DNA of 35,655 nt. It comes from CAZMOK01 sp964567785. GTDB taxonomy: Bacteria > Bacteroidota > Bacteroidia > Bacteroidales > JAGOPY01. The notes under the pieces were generated by a model that searched no databases, had not been told where the DNA came from, and worked only from the letters and a program-made list of their open reading frames with translations. Numbering within the stretch: position 1 is the stretch's first letter; every line of letters starts with the position of its first letter. Positions 18,725 through 26,350 of the stretch are shown here, piece by piece. The stretch spans positions 1 through 35,655 of the forward strand of contig CAZMOK010000028.1 in NCBI GenBank assembly GCA_964567785.1, written 5' to 3'. A program made the translations under genes and the position numbers.

Positions 18725-21700
18725 ATGCAGCACGGCAAACCATATATACTTTTTTTACTGACGACCCTCTTTATCATCGCCGGTATTAAAGGCTATGCCG
18801 GTAGTGTATCCCATACGGACAGTATAGACTGGCAGGGAACAGAATCATACAGCGCAGGCAATATCGAATTAACCTTGCTGCACTTCAGGAATGCAACCAA
18901 TCACGATGATTTTGGCCTGCTTCCCGTATATTCCCATAGCTTTCCTATCAACAGCAATTCAGCAGAGGCTGATATTACCTTATCCGACAAAGAATTTGTA
19001 ACCCTTTTCGAAGAAGGGGAACTTTATTTTGAAGGCCGTGAACTGATCAGCAATGACGTACAAATCACCGGGCAGGTTGAAATAATAAACAGGCGACCTT
19101 TTTACTCGGTCTATATCCTGCCGCTCAAAAAAGACGATGATGTGATCTCAGGACTGAAGAAATTCAACCTGGAGGTTACAATCAGGGAAACCGATGCAAG
19201 GACTTCCGGACAGCTAAGCTCTTTTGCCGAAGAATCGGTTTTACGAACAGGAAAATGGTACAGGCTAAGTGTTGAAGAGGACGGCATACACAGGATCGGA
19301 TATAATGAGCTGAGTGAAATGGGGATCAACACAGATGTACTTGACCCTGCGTACATCAGGTTATTTGGAAATGGCAACGGAATGGTGCCGGAACCGAACT
19401 CAACCGACAGGGTTGACGACCTGGAAGAAATCCCGGTCTATATTTCCGGAGAAGAAGATGGGACCTTCGACAGGGACGACTACATTTTGTTTTATGGCCA
19501 GGGCCCGGTAGAATGGAGGTACAGTTCCTTTTATAAATTATATTTCCATGAAAATAACATTTATACAGATCATACATATTATTTTCTTAACCTGGGAACC
19601 GAGGAGGGAAAGCGCATAGGTGAACCACAGTCGCATTCCGGAGCCATAACACATGAAGTTTCAACATACGACATAAATCTCGCATACGAAGAGGATTCAA
19701 CCAATATAATAAAATCAGGAAAGGAATGGTACGGTAAAGAATTCAATACAACCCTGTCATATGAATTTGAATTCCAGCTTCCTGATATAGAAACAGAAGT
19801 ACCTGTATCGATGCGTATAAACCTTGCTGCCAGGTCGACCGAGAACAGTTTTTTCACAGTTTATGCTGAGGGCGACCAGGTTTTGAACGAAGAGGTGGCA
19901 TCCATCAACCTGAGTTCTGCTGTTTACGCAAGGGGTGTTTCACCCAACCCTGTAAATGTGATCCCGGATGACGAGGTCTTCAATGTAAAGGTAGAATACG
20001 ACAAGCCCAATATGACTTCGATAGGCTGGCTTAATTATATTGAGCTGAATGCCACTTCAAGGTTGGTTTTCAGGGGCGGGCAGTTATCTTTCAGGGAGGC
20101 CGGTCCCGTATCCGACACCTCTTTTGTCAGTTACCGTATAGAATCTGAATCCGGAACTGTAAGCATTTGGGATGTTACCGACATATGGGACATAAAGGCC
20201 GTTTCATACGAGCATGAAGACCAGCAGTTGGCTTTCGGGTACCCGGCGCAGGAATTAAAGGAGTTCATAATTTTTGACGGGTCTCAGTTCCATATACCCA
20301 AATTCGTTGAAGAGGTCGAAAACCAGAACCTCCATGGGCTTACTCCTCATAATTATGTAATAATCAGCCATCCTCTTTTCATGGATGAAGCAGAAAGGCT
20401 GGCAAATCACCACGAAACATTCGATGGCCTCAGCACGATTATAGTAACGCCGCAACAGATCTACAATGAATTCTCCTCCGGAGCCCAGGATGTGGCAGCA
20501 ATCAGGGATTTCCTCAGGATGCTTTACCAACGGTCCCTTCCCGGCCAGGAGATCAGGTATGTGCTCTTTTTCGGGGATGCCTCTTACGATTACAAGGACA
20601 GGCTGCCCAACAATACCAATTTTGTCCCGACTTTCCAGTCGAGGGAATCGCTTAAACTGGCATCATCCTTTGTAACTGATGATTTCTTTGTCTGCTTTGA
20701 CCTTAACGAAGGAAGCAATTCGGCCGGCAATCCTGACATAGGCTATGGCAGGTTCCCTGTTTTCAATTTAGAGCAGGCAAAACAGGCAGTGGATAAAGTT
20801 ATTGATTATGCAACCCGGTCAGAAGAGGTAATGGGTAGCTGGAGGAACAGGATCACTTTTGTGGCCGATGATGGCGACAACAACATACACCTGAAGCAGG
20901 CCGAGGGCCTTGCATATATTGTGGACACAACCGAAACTGTTTATGACGTCAATAAAATTTACCTTGATGCCTACGAACAACTATCAATGCCCGGCGGCAA
21001 CAGGTATCCCGAAGTAAATAAAGCAATCGACAGGGATGTAAATAACGGAGCTTTAATTGTGAACTATACAGGCCACGGGGGTGAGCTCGGCTGGGCCGAT
21101 GAAAGGGTACTTGACATTCCGATGATCAACTTGTGGGAAAACCTTGATAATATGCCGGTCTTTGTAACTGCCACATGCGAGTTCAGCAGGTTCGACGATC
21201 CTGCCCACGTATCGGCCGGTGAACTGGTCTTCCTCAACCCCGAAGGTGCGGGAATCGGGCTTTACACAACCACAAGGCTTGCTTATTCACAGTCAAACTT
21301 CGGGCTGAACAAGAAATTCTACAATAACGCATTCGACTGGGACAGTAACTATCATGAGTTCCAGCGCATGGGCGATCTTATCATGAAGGCCAAGAACCCG
21401 GCCAACAACAACATCAGGAATTTCGTCCTTCTAGGAGACCCCGCACTTATGCTTGTCTATCCAAAGAAGAATGTTGAAACAACAAGCATTACCAATGAGA
21501 ATGGTGAAGCTATAGACACATTGAAAGCTCTTGCCAGAGTGACGATCGAAGGAGCAATAAAAGATGAATGGGGCAACCCGATGAATGATTTCAACGGGGT
21601 CGTGAACCCGGTTGTTTACGATAACCCGGTTATCAATACGACACTTGGTAACGACCAGGGCAGTAAGGTAACAAACTTCCTTCAGCGAAATAAGGTGTTA

Positions 21701-22546
21701 TTTAACGGTTCCGCCACCGTGACTGACGGAAAGTTTTCGTTTTCTTTTGTCGTTCCGAAAGACATAGGTTATTCACCCGGGTTCGGAAAAGTTACCTATT
21801 ATGCATATGATACAGTTTCACTGATCGATGCAAACGGTTATGAAAAAGTCCTTATGGGTGGTATCGATGAAAATGCCTCAAACGATGAAGAAGGCCCCCG
21901 GATTGACCTTTACATCAATCACCTGGACTTTACCTCCGGTGATTACGTTTCTGACAATCCTCTGCTTATTGCACATTTATACGATGAAAATGGCATCAAC
22001 ACTGTTTCGAACGGTATCGGTCATGACATAACACTGACACTTAGTTCACGGAACGGGACTCCAATTGTCCTGAATGATTATTACGAACCTGAAACCGACA
22101 GCTACCAGCGGGGAAGTATAGTCTATCCGCTGGGCAAACTTCCCGACGGCCTGTATTCACTTACCCTGAAGGCCTGGGACGTCTTTAATAACTCAACGGA
22201 AAAGACAATTGAGTTCAGCATTGATTATGACTCTCCGGTTACCCTGACAAGTGTGGTAAACTACCCCAATCCTTTCAGCGATATAACCAGGTTCTCATTT
22301 AATCACAGTAAGCCGGGTCTTGAAATGGATGTTCGCATTTATATTTATAATGTAAACGGACAGAAAGTGAACACACTTTCGGGAAGCTTCACTTCCGAGG
22401 ACAATAATACCAGTGAGATACTTTGGGATGGCCGGAATGAAGAAGGAGACCTGTTGGCGTCGGGACTTTACATTTACAGGATAGTTGTGTCTACAGAATA
22501 TGGATATTCTTCCGAGCAGGTCAACAAGCTTATGTTCATAAGATAA
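18725..22546 (+). CDS. PorU-like C25 peptidase, tandem copy 2
   Basis: The 1273-residue product starts with a signal peptide (YILFLLTTLFIIAGIKGYAG) and is collinear with the copy before it. It shares QIYNEFSSGAQD, FGDASYDYKDRL, the ATDDF-like TDDFF stretch, NYTGHGGELGW with His784, TATCEFSRFDDP with Cys818, LLGDPALMLVYP, ENGINTVSNGIGHDI, PIVLNDYYEPE and a final NYPNPFSDITRF sorting-like domain. The His-Cys spacing is 34 residues in both copies, so both look active. Loops differ clearly (for example FVCFDLNEGSNSAGN replacing YGFLDGGSDN), so this is an old duplication and not an assembly artefact. It lies 122 bases after copy 1 and 84 bases before the porV start. Which copy is the main sortase cannot be told from sequence; adjacency to porV slightly favours this one. 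Confidence 0.9.
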   Translation: MQHGKPYILFLLTTLFIIAGIKGYAGSVSHTDSIDWQGTESYSAGNIELTLLHFRNATNHDDFGLLPVYSHSFPINSNSAEADITLSDKEFVTLFEEGELYFEGRELISNDVQITGQVEIINRRPFYSVYILPLKKDDDVISGLKKFNLEVTIRETDARTSGQLSSFAEESVLRTGKWYRLSVEEDGIHRIGYNELSEMGINTDVLDPAYIRLFGNGNGMVPEPNSTDRVDDLEEIPVYISGEEDGTFDRDDYILFYGQGPVEWRYSSFYKLYFHENNIYTDHTYYFLNLGTEEGKRIGEPQSHSGAITHEVSTYDINLAYEEDSTNIIKSGKEWYGKEFNTTLSYEFEFQLPDIETEVPVSMRINLAARSTENSFFTVYAEGDQVLNEEVASINLSSAVYARGVSPNPVNVIPDDEVFNVKVEYDKPNMTSIGWLNYIELNATSRLVFRGGQLSFREAGPVSDTSFVSYRIESESGTVSIWDVTDIWDIKAVSYEHEDQQLAFGYPAQELKEFIIFDGSQFHIPKFVEEVENQNLHGLTPHNYVIISHPLFMDEAERLANHHETFDGLSTIIVTPQQIYNEFSSGAQDVAAIRDFLRMLYQRSLPGQEIRYVLFFGDASYDYKDRLPNNTNFVPTFQSRESLKLASSFVTDDFFVCFDLNEGSNSAGNPDIGYGRFPVFNLEQAKQAVDKVIDYATRSEEVMGSWRNRITFVADDGDNNIHLKQAEGLAYIVDTTETVYDVNKIYLDAYEQLSMPGGNRYPEVNKAIDRDVNNGALIVNYTGHGGELGWADERVLDIPMINLWENLDNMPVFVTATCEFSRFDDPAHVSAGELVFLNPEGAGIGLYTTTRLAYSQSNFGLNKKFYNNAFDWDSNYHEFQRMGDLIMKAKNPANNNIRNFVLLGDPALMLVYPKKNVETTSITNENGEAIDTLKALARVTIEGAIKDEWGNPMNDFNGVVNPVVYDNPVINTTLGNDQGSKVTNFLQRNKVLFNGSATVTDGKFSFSFVVPKDIGYSPGFGKVTYYAYDTVSLIDANGYEKVLMGGIDENASNDEEGPRIDLYINHLDFTSGDYVSDNPLLIAHLYDENGINTVSNGIGHDITLTLSSRNGTPIVLNDYYEPETDSYQRGSIVYPLGKLPDGLYSLTLKAWDVFNNSTEKTIEFSIDYDSPVTLTSVVNYPNPFSDITRFSFNHSKPGLEMDVRIYIYNVNGQKVNTLSGSFTSEDNNTSEILWDGRNEEGDLLASGLYIYRIVVSTEYGYSSEQVNKLMFIR

Positions 22547-22595
22547 TTAATCGATTGTAACCCTTTACAAAGCAATATAGTATTTAAATAATCGT

Positions 22596-22603
22596 TAGAT
22601 TTG
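22596..22603 (+). promoter_or_regulatory. Likely -7 promoter box for porV-ispF
   Basis: TAGATTTG is an exact TAnnTTTG match ending 27 bases before the porV ATG. No clear -33 TTG is seen upstream. It would allow porV and ispF to be expressed apart from the two porU genes, and it argues against the TTG codon at 22601 as a start. Confidence 0.5.
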
Positions 22604-22630
22604 CACATCATTTTTGTCAATCCTCTTTTT

Positions 22631-23845
22631 ATGAAAAGATCTTTCTTATTACTTTTTGCCCTTGCTTTTCTTGCATTTGCGGGCAGGTCTCAAACCGATT
22701 ATAAAGAACTTGCAGGACAGCAAGGATCCAGGGTAATAACTACAGCAGTCCCATTCATGATGATTGCCCCTGACGCACGGCATGGCGGAATGGGGGAATC
22801 GGGAGTTGCAACAAGCCCCGGTGCCAACGCCATGCACTGGAATCCGGCCAAATATGCCTTTATAGACAAGGACTTTGGCTTTTCAATTTCTTATTCACCA
22901 TGGCTCAGGAAGCTGGTAAACGACATCAACCTGGCATACGTTTCTGGTTTTATTAAAATAGATGATCTTTCAGCTGTGGCAGCCTCATTAAGGTTCTTCT
23001 CTCTCGGAACCATTCTTTTCACCAATGAGGTAGGCGACCCGCTGGGAGAATACAAACCAAGCGAATTTGCCTTCGATGCTACTTATTCAAGGAAGTTCAG
23101 CGAATATTTTTCAGGTGCGGTAGCTGCGCGCTTTATTTATTCAAATCTTACTCTGGGACAGGATGCTGTGGGTTTACAAACCTCTGCGGGGGTATCTGTG
23201 GCTGTTGATGCTGCCATTTATTATGAAAGGGAAGTTGACCTGGGTAACATGGATGGTGTATTCGCCTGGGGATTGAACCTTTCTAACATGGGTAACAAAA
23301 TATCCTACAGCAAGACAGCTATCAGGCGCGATTTCATTCCCACCAATTTCAGGATAGGTCCGCGGTTCACACTCAACCTTGATGATTACAACACTTTCAA
23401 TTTCAGCCTGGACATAAACAAACTGCTTGTGCCCACTCCGCCTGTATACCTAAGAAATGACAGCACCAACCAACCGATTTTAGACGAAGAGAACAACCTG
23501 ATTGTCGAACTTGGCAAGGACCCGAACATTTCGCTTGTGCAGGGAATGATACAGTCGTGGTACGATGCCCCTTACGGCTTTGAAGAGGAGCTCAGGGAAT
23601 TTAATTTTGCGCTGGGCGTTGAATACTGGTACGACAAACAGTTTGCCATCCGCGGGGGTTTCTTTTACGAAGATGCCACCAAGGGCAACAGGAAGTTTGT
23701 CACACTCGGCCTCGGTCTCCGTTACAATGTTTTCGGCCTCGACCTGGCATACCTGCTCCCAATAGAACAACAAAACCCCCTTGAAAACACGTTGAGGTTC
23801 AGTTTGCTTTTCAATTTCGAAAAAGCAGCGAACCTGGAGGATTAA
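22631..23845 (+). CDS. porV: T9SS outer-membrane protein PorV (LptO)
   Basis: PorV is a FadL-like outer-membrane barrel that picks up cargo from the translocon and delivers it to PorU. The 404-residue product starts MKRSFLLLFALAFLAFAGRSQ, a signal peptide. The family stretch follows: ITTAVPFMMIAPDARHGGMGESGVATSPGANAMHWNPAKYAF, and then repeated barrel strands (FGFSISYSPWLR, DINLAYVSGFIKI, FSGAVAARFIYSNL, WGLNLSNMGNKISY, FRIGPRFTLNLDDYN) and a terminal strand ending LRFSLLFNF. I chose the ATG at 22631 because a possible TTG start 30 bases earlier lies in the -7 box. It follows the two porU-like genes, the usual arrangement, and is one base from ispF. Confidence 0.94.
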   Translation: MKRSFLLLFALAFLAFAGRSQTDYKELAGQQGSRVITTAVPFMMIAPDARHGGMGESGVATSPGANAMHWNPAKYAFIDKDFGFSISYSPWLRKLVNDINLAYVSGFIKIDDLSAVAASLRFFSLGTILFTNEVGDPLGEYKPSEFAFDATYSRKFSEYFSGAVAARFIYSNLTLGQDAVGLQTSAGVSVAVDAAIYYEREVDLGNMDGVFAWGLNLSNMGNKISYSKTAIRRDFIPTNFRIGPRFTLNLDDYNTFNFSLDINKLLVPTPPVYLRNDSTNQPILDEENNLIVELGKDPNISLVQGMIQSWYDAPYGFEEELREFNFALGVEYWYDKQFAIRGGFFYEDATKGNRKFVTLGLGLRYNVFGLDLAYLLPIEQQNPLENTLRFSLLFNFEKAANLED

Positions 23846-23846
23846 G

Positions 23847-24329
23847 ATGGGCTGCCGCGTAGGATTCGGTTATGACGTCCACCGTTTGGTCGAAGGACGC
23901 AAGCTGATCCTGGGAGGGATTACCATTCCATTTACCAAAGGACTTCTGGGCCATTCTGATGCTGATGTATTACTTCATGCTATTTGCGATGCTCTTCTCG
24001 GAGCTGCTGCCCTTGGCGACATAGGCCGTCACTTTCCCGATACCGACGATGCATACAGGGATGTTTCCAGCCTCGTGCTCTTGAAAAAGACCCGGGCGAT
24101 TATAAAGGAAGCAGGATATTCTATAGCGAACATAGACAGTACCCTTGTGCTTGAGGAGCCGAAGGTTGCAAACTATCTGCAAGAAATGATCAAAAAGCTG
24201 GCATCTGTACTGGCATGCGATGAAGATCAAATATCCATCAAGGCCACTACAAGTGAAGGGATGGGATTTACTGGCCGCGGGGAAGGGATTGCTGCCTATG
24301 CGGTGGCATTGCTGGAAATGAAGAAGTGA
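23847..24329 (+). CDS. ispF: 2-C-methyl-D-erythritol 2,4-cyclodiphosphate synthase
   Basis: IspF cyclises CDP-methylerythritol phosphate to MEcPP with loss of CMP, the fifth step of the MEP isoprenoid pathway, as a cytoplasmic trimer. The length of 160 residues is typical. Signatures visible: GFGYDVHRL with metal ligands Asp10 and His12, LGGITIPFTKGLLGHSDADVLLHAICDALLGAAALGDIG, HFPDTD, NIDSTLVLEEPK, and ISIKATTSEGMGFTGRGEGI. Only one base separates its ATG from the porV stop, so translation is likely coupled; the metabolic role is unrelated to secretion as far as is known. Confidence 0.97.
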   Translation: MGCRVGFGYDVHRLVEGRKLILGGITIPFTKGLLGHSDADVLLHAICDALLGAAALGDIGRHFPDTDDAYRDVSSLVLLKKTRAIIKEAGYSIANIDSTLVLEEPKVANYLQEMIKKLASVLACDEDQISIKATTSEGMGFTGRGEGIAAYAVALLEMKK

Positions 24330-24437
24330 TGATTGTCGGTTGTCGATGTTTGATATTCGATTTTTTTCCGGTCTGTTCCAATCAACCTTACCCCCTTTCC
24401 TTCGAATATCGTTCAATCGCGCCATCGCGCAATTCAA

Positions 24438-25010
24438 CTACCACTCCTCTTCTTCAATGACTTCCTCGGGTACCATCTTTTCTTTTAGGGAGGGGATCCA
24501 TTCTTCAGTAAAAAATGAATGGATTTGGGAAAGGTAGCTCTCCCATCGGGGGTTGAAATCCGGGTCGTTCTTGTTAAGCCAGTTCTCAACAGGGTACCGT
24601 GATGTTTTCCTGACCAGCAGGTCAGTCACAGTATAGCGGTATCTGTCCTGCTTGAACTCTATGGTAAAATCATACATGATCATCCCTGCATCCTTTTTAT
24701 AGCCTTCTTCATCTGAATAATAAACACGGAACTGGTGCCGGCCTTTGATCACCTTACTGGCAAAATCCCTCTTTTTTGTAACAGCCACGGGGTTCTTATA
24801 AAAATCATTGAGCCAGTATATACACCTGTTGAAAAAGTCTTCAGGGCTTCCCTCCTCCTCCACAACTTCCTGGTAAGTGATCAGGCCTGTATTTGGATCT
24901 ACCGGTAACTGTGCCATCTCCTCCAACTGGCCAAAAGCCAGGTTACTAAGCATAAACAGACTAAATATAAATAAGGTGGGTTTTCTGAAATTTATTAAAA
25001 GAGTTTTCAT
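24438..25010 (-). CDS. DUF4468-type secreted protein
   Basis: This 190-residue protein starts at the ATG 25008-25010 (MKTLLINFRKPTLFIFSLFMLSNLAFGQ), a signal peptide; an upstream extension of 37 codons runs through the promoter and is unlikely. The mature part has LPVDPNTGLITYQEVVEEEGSPEDFFNRCIYWLNDFYK, RDFASKVIKGRHQFRVYY and a middle MIMYDFTIEFKQDRYRYTVTDLLVR, which I recognise as the DUF4468 family (TBP-like fold), common in Bacteroidota periplasm. The C-terminus is very acidic (EEVIEEEEW). Function is unknown. It shares a 43-base divergent promoter region with the barrel gene on the other strand and is convergent with ispF. Confidence 0.82.
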   Translation of the reverse strand: MKTLLINFRKPTLFIFSLFMLSNLAFGQLEEMAQLPVDPNTGLITYQEVVEEEGSPEDFFNRCIYWLNDFYKNPVAVTKKRDFASKVIKGRHQFRVYYSDEEGYKKDAGMIMYDFTIEFKQDRYRYTVTDLLVRKTSRYPVENWLNKNDPDFNPRWESYLSQIHSFFTEEWIPSLKEKMVPEEVIEEEEW

Positions 25011-25036
25011 CTTTTTCTCATTTTGAACTAATATAG

Positions 25037-25066
25037 CAAAAATACAACACATCATGCTATACTCAA
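25037..25066 (-). promoter_or_regulatory. Promoter of the DUF4468 gene (-33 and -7)
   Basis: This is the best promoter match in the window: minus-strand TTG (25064-25066), a 19-base spacer, and TATTTTTG (25037-25044), which fits TTG-N19-TAnnTTTG. The -7 box begins 27 bases before the start codon. The -33 part lies inside the first codons of the divergent gene, so the two genes probably share control. Confidence 0.65.
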
Positions 25067-26295
25067 CGTTCAGGTCACTTTCAATATTCTTGTTCCTCCT
25101 TGTTATTTCGCAGACAGGCAATGCCCAGGAAAGCTATACCGAAGGGGTTCTTGTAAAGAACAACGGGGAAAGGGTTGAAGGGTATATTTACGACTGGTCG
25201 GAAGTGATGAATTGCCATAAAGTGAGGTTTAAGGAAAGTCGCGATGCTGAAATAAGGGAATATAAGCCGGAAGAACTGCGCTACTACAGAATAGGCACTG
25301 ACAGGTACTACCTGTCCACAACCCTTAAATATACCGAGGTTACCAGGGATGCCTCTGCACAGGGCATGGGAGAGGTTGAGAGTTCAGCGGATACTGTAAA
25401 GGGCAGGTATTTTGCCAGGATCCTTGAGGGCGGCTATGCTTCGGTCCTTTACTATAAAGACCTCAGCGACATTGAACACCTTTTCATAAAGAAGGGGGAT
25501 GATGATCCGGTTGAGCTCAGGAGCTCTACCAAAATTTTAAACAGGGGGGGAGACTACGGAAAGAAAACAACCGAACTTTATCAAGGGGTTCTCAGGTACC
25601 TTTTTTCTGACTGTCCTTCCATTACGGGTGATATCGACAAATACCGCCTGAACCCCAAAGACATTGTAAAAGCCACAAGGAGATACAATGTATGCGTATC
25701 TTCCTCGTGGGAGCCGGATGAACTGAAATTACCTGCCGGTTATAAGAATATAACCTATGAGCCACCCAAATCCAAAATTACTTTCGGATTACTTGGCGGA
25801 TATTCAATTACGACAATCCGGTTCAGGAATATCCCCAGTTACAAAATATCAAGCACAAATGCCATAAGTGTAGCTTTTAGCGTAGAATACAACGGAGCCC
25901 GGTGGAGCGACAGGATCTGGTGGGAGAACCGTCTGAGCATCTCACCAAAAAAATGCCTGCAGGATGAATATGAAAAGCAAAATAACCCCGGTATTCCTCC
26001 AACGGTGATCCCTTCGCAAAAGATCGGAATTGTCCCGCTGGATTACGTGTCGATGCTGAAGTACCGCTTGCACATGGGAAACACTGCACCTTATGCAGGT
26101 ATTGGGATTGTATGGGGGATCCCTGCAACTGAATTCGGTTTTGAAGGGAACCTGGGAATTGATTTCCTTACAAATAAGAAGTTCGTACCTTACGTTGTCT
26201 TCCGGACTGAAGCTACTTTACCTGATCTGGGAGCGAGGTACGACCTGCCTATTGCTTATGTCTTCAACCTCAGCCTCGGCATCCGCACCAACTAA
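25054..26295 (+). CDS. Unrecognised secreted protein with probable outer-membrane barrel
   Basis: I do not recognise a named family. The 413-residue product begins with a signal peptide (SIFLFLLVISQTGNAQ). An N-terminal domain (about 28-225) starts YTEGVLVKNNGERVEGYIYDW and contains REYKPEELRYYRIG and RYFARILEGGYASVLYYKDL, a pattern seen in many Bacteroidota proteins of unknown role. From about residue 245 (ITFGLLGGYSITTIRF) alternating strands appear: ISVAFSVEYNG, SMLKYRLHMG, APYAGIGIVWGI, GNLGIDFLTNKKFVPYVVFRTEA, ending FNLSLGIRTN with a final strand expected of a PorT-like membrane barrel. It is divergent from the DUF4468 gene and ends at a bidirectional terminator shared with groL. Role unknown. 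Confidence 0.8.
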   Translation: MLYSTFRSLSIFLFLLVISQTGNAQESYTEGVLVKNNGERVEGYIYDWSEVMNCHKVRFKESRDAEIREYKPEELRYYRIGTDRYYLSTTLKYTEVTRDASAQGMGEVESSADTVKGRYFARILEGGYASVLYYKDLSDIEHLFIKKGDDDPVELRSSTKILNRGGDYGKKTTELYQGVLRYLFSDCPSITGDIDKYRLNPKDIVKATRRYNVCVSSSWEPDELKLPAGYKNITYEPPKSKITFGLLGGYSITTIRFRNIPSYKISSTNAISVAFSVEYNGARWSDRIWWENRLSISPKKCLQDEYEKQNNPGIPPTVIPSQKIGIVPLDYVSMLKYRLHMGNTAPYAGIGIVWGIPATEFGFEGNLGIDFLTNKKFVPYVVFRTEATLPDLGARYDLPIAYVFNLSLGIRTN

Positions 26296-26298
26296 AAA

Positions 26299-26336
26299 AG
26301 GCTGCCCCTCTGCAGGGACAGCCTGATATTTTTTCT
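26299..26336. terminator. Bidirectional terminator between the barrel gene and groL
   Basis: Arms 26299-26309 and 26314-26324 (AGGCTG... on both strands) form an 11-base stem with one G-T type pair and a four-base loop. Plus-strand reading ends in a T run (26329-26334); minus-strand reading meets the T run opposite 26294-26299. It serves the convergent genes on both sides. Confidence 0.85.
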
Positions 26337-26350
26337 TAGTCAGTTTATTT

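Noticed and set aside
22601..22630. TTG start for porV
   Set aside because: The codon overlaps the -7 box, and the ATG at 22631 begins exactly at the signal peptide.
24350..24375. Terminator for ispF (TCGA...TCGA followed by seven T)
   Set aside because: The stem is only four bases, too short to call.
25011..25121. 37-codon N-terminal extension of the DUF4468 protein
   Set aside because: It crosses the best promoter in the window and the first codons of the divergent gene; the ATG at 25010 starts a proper signal peptide.
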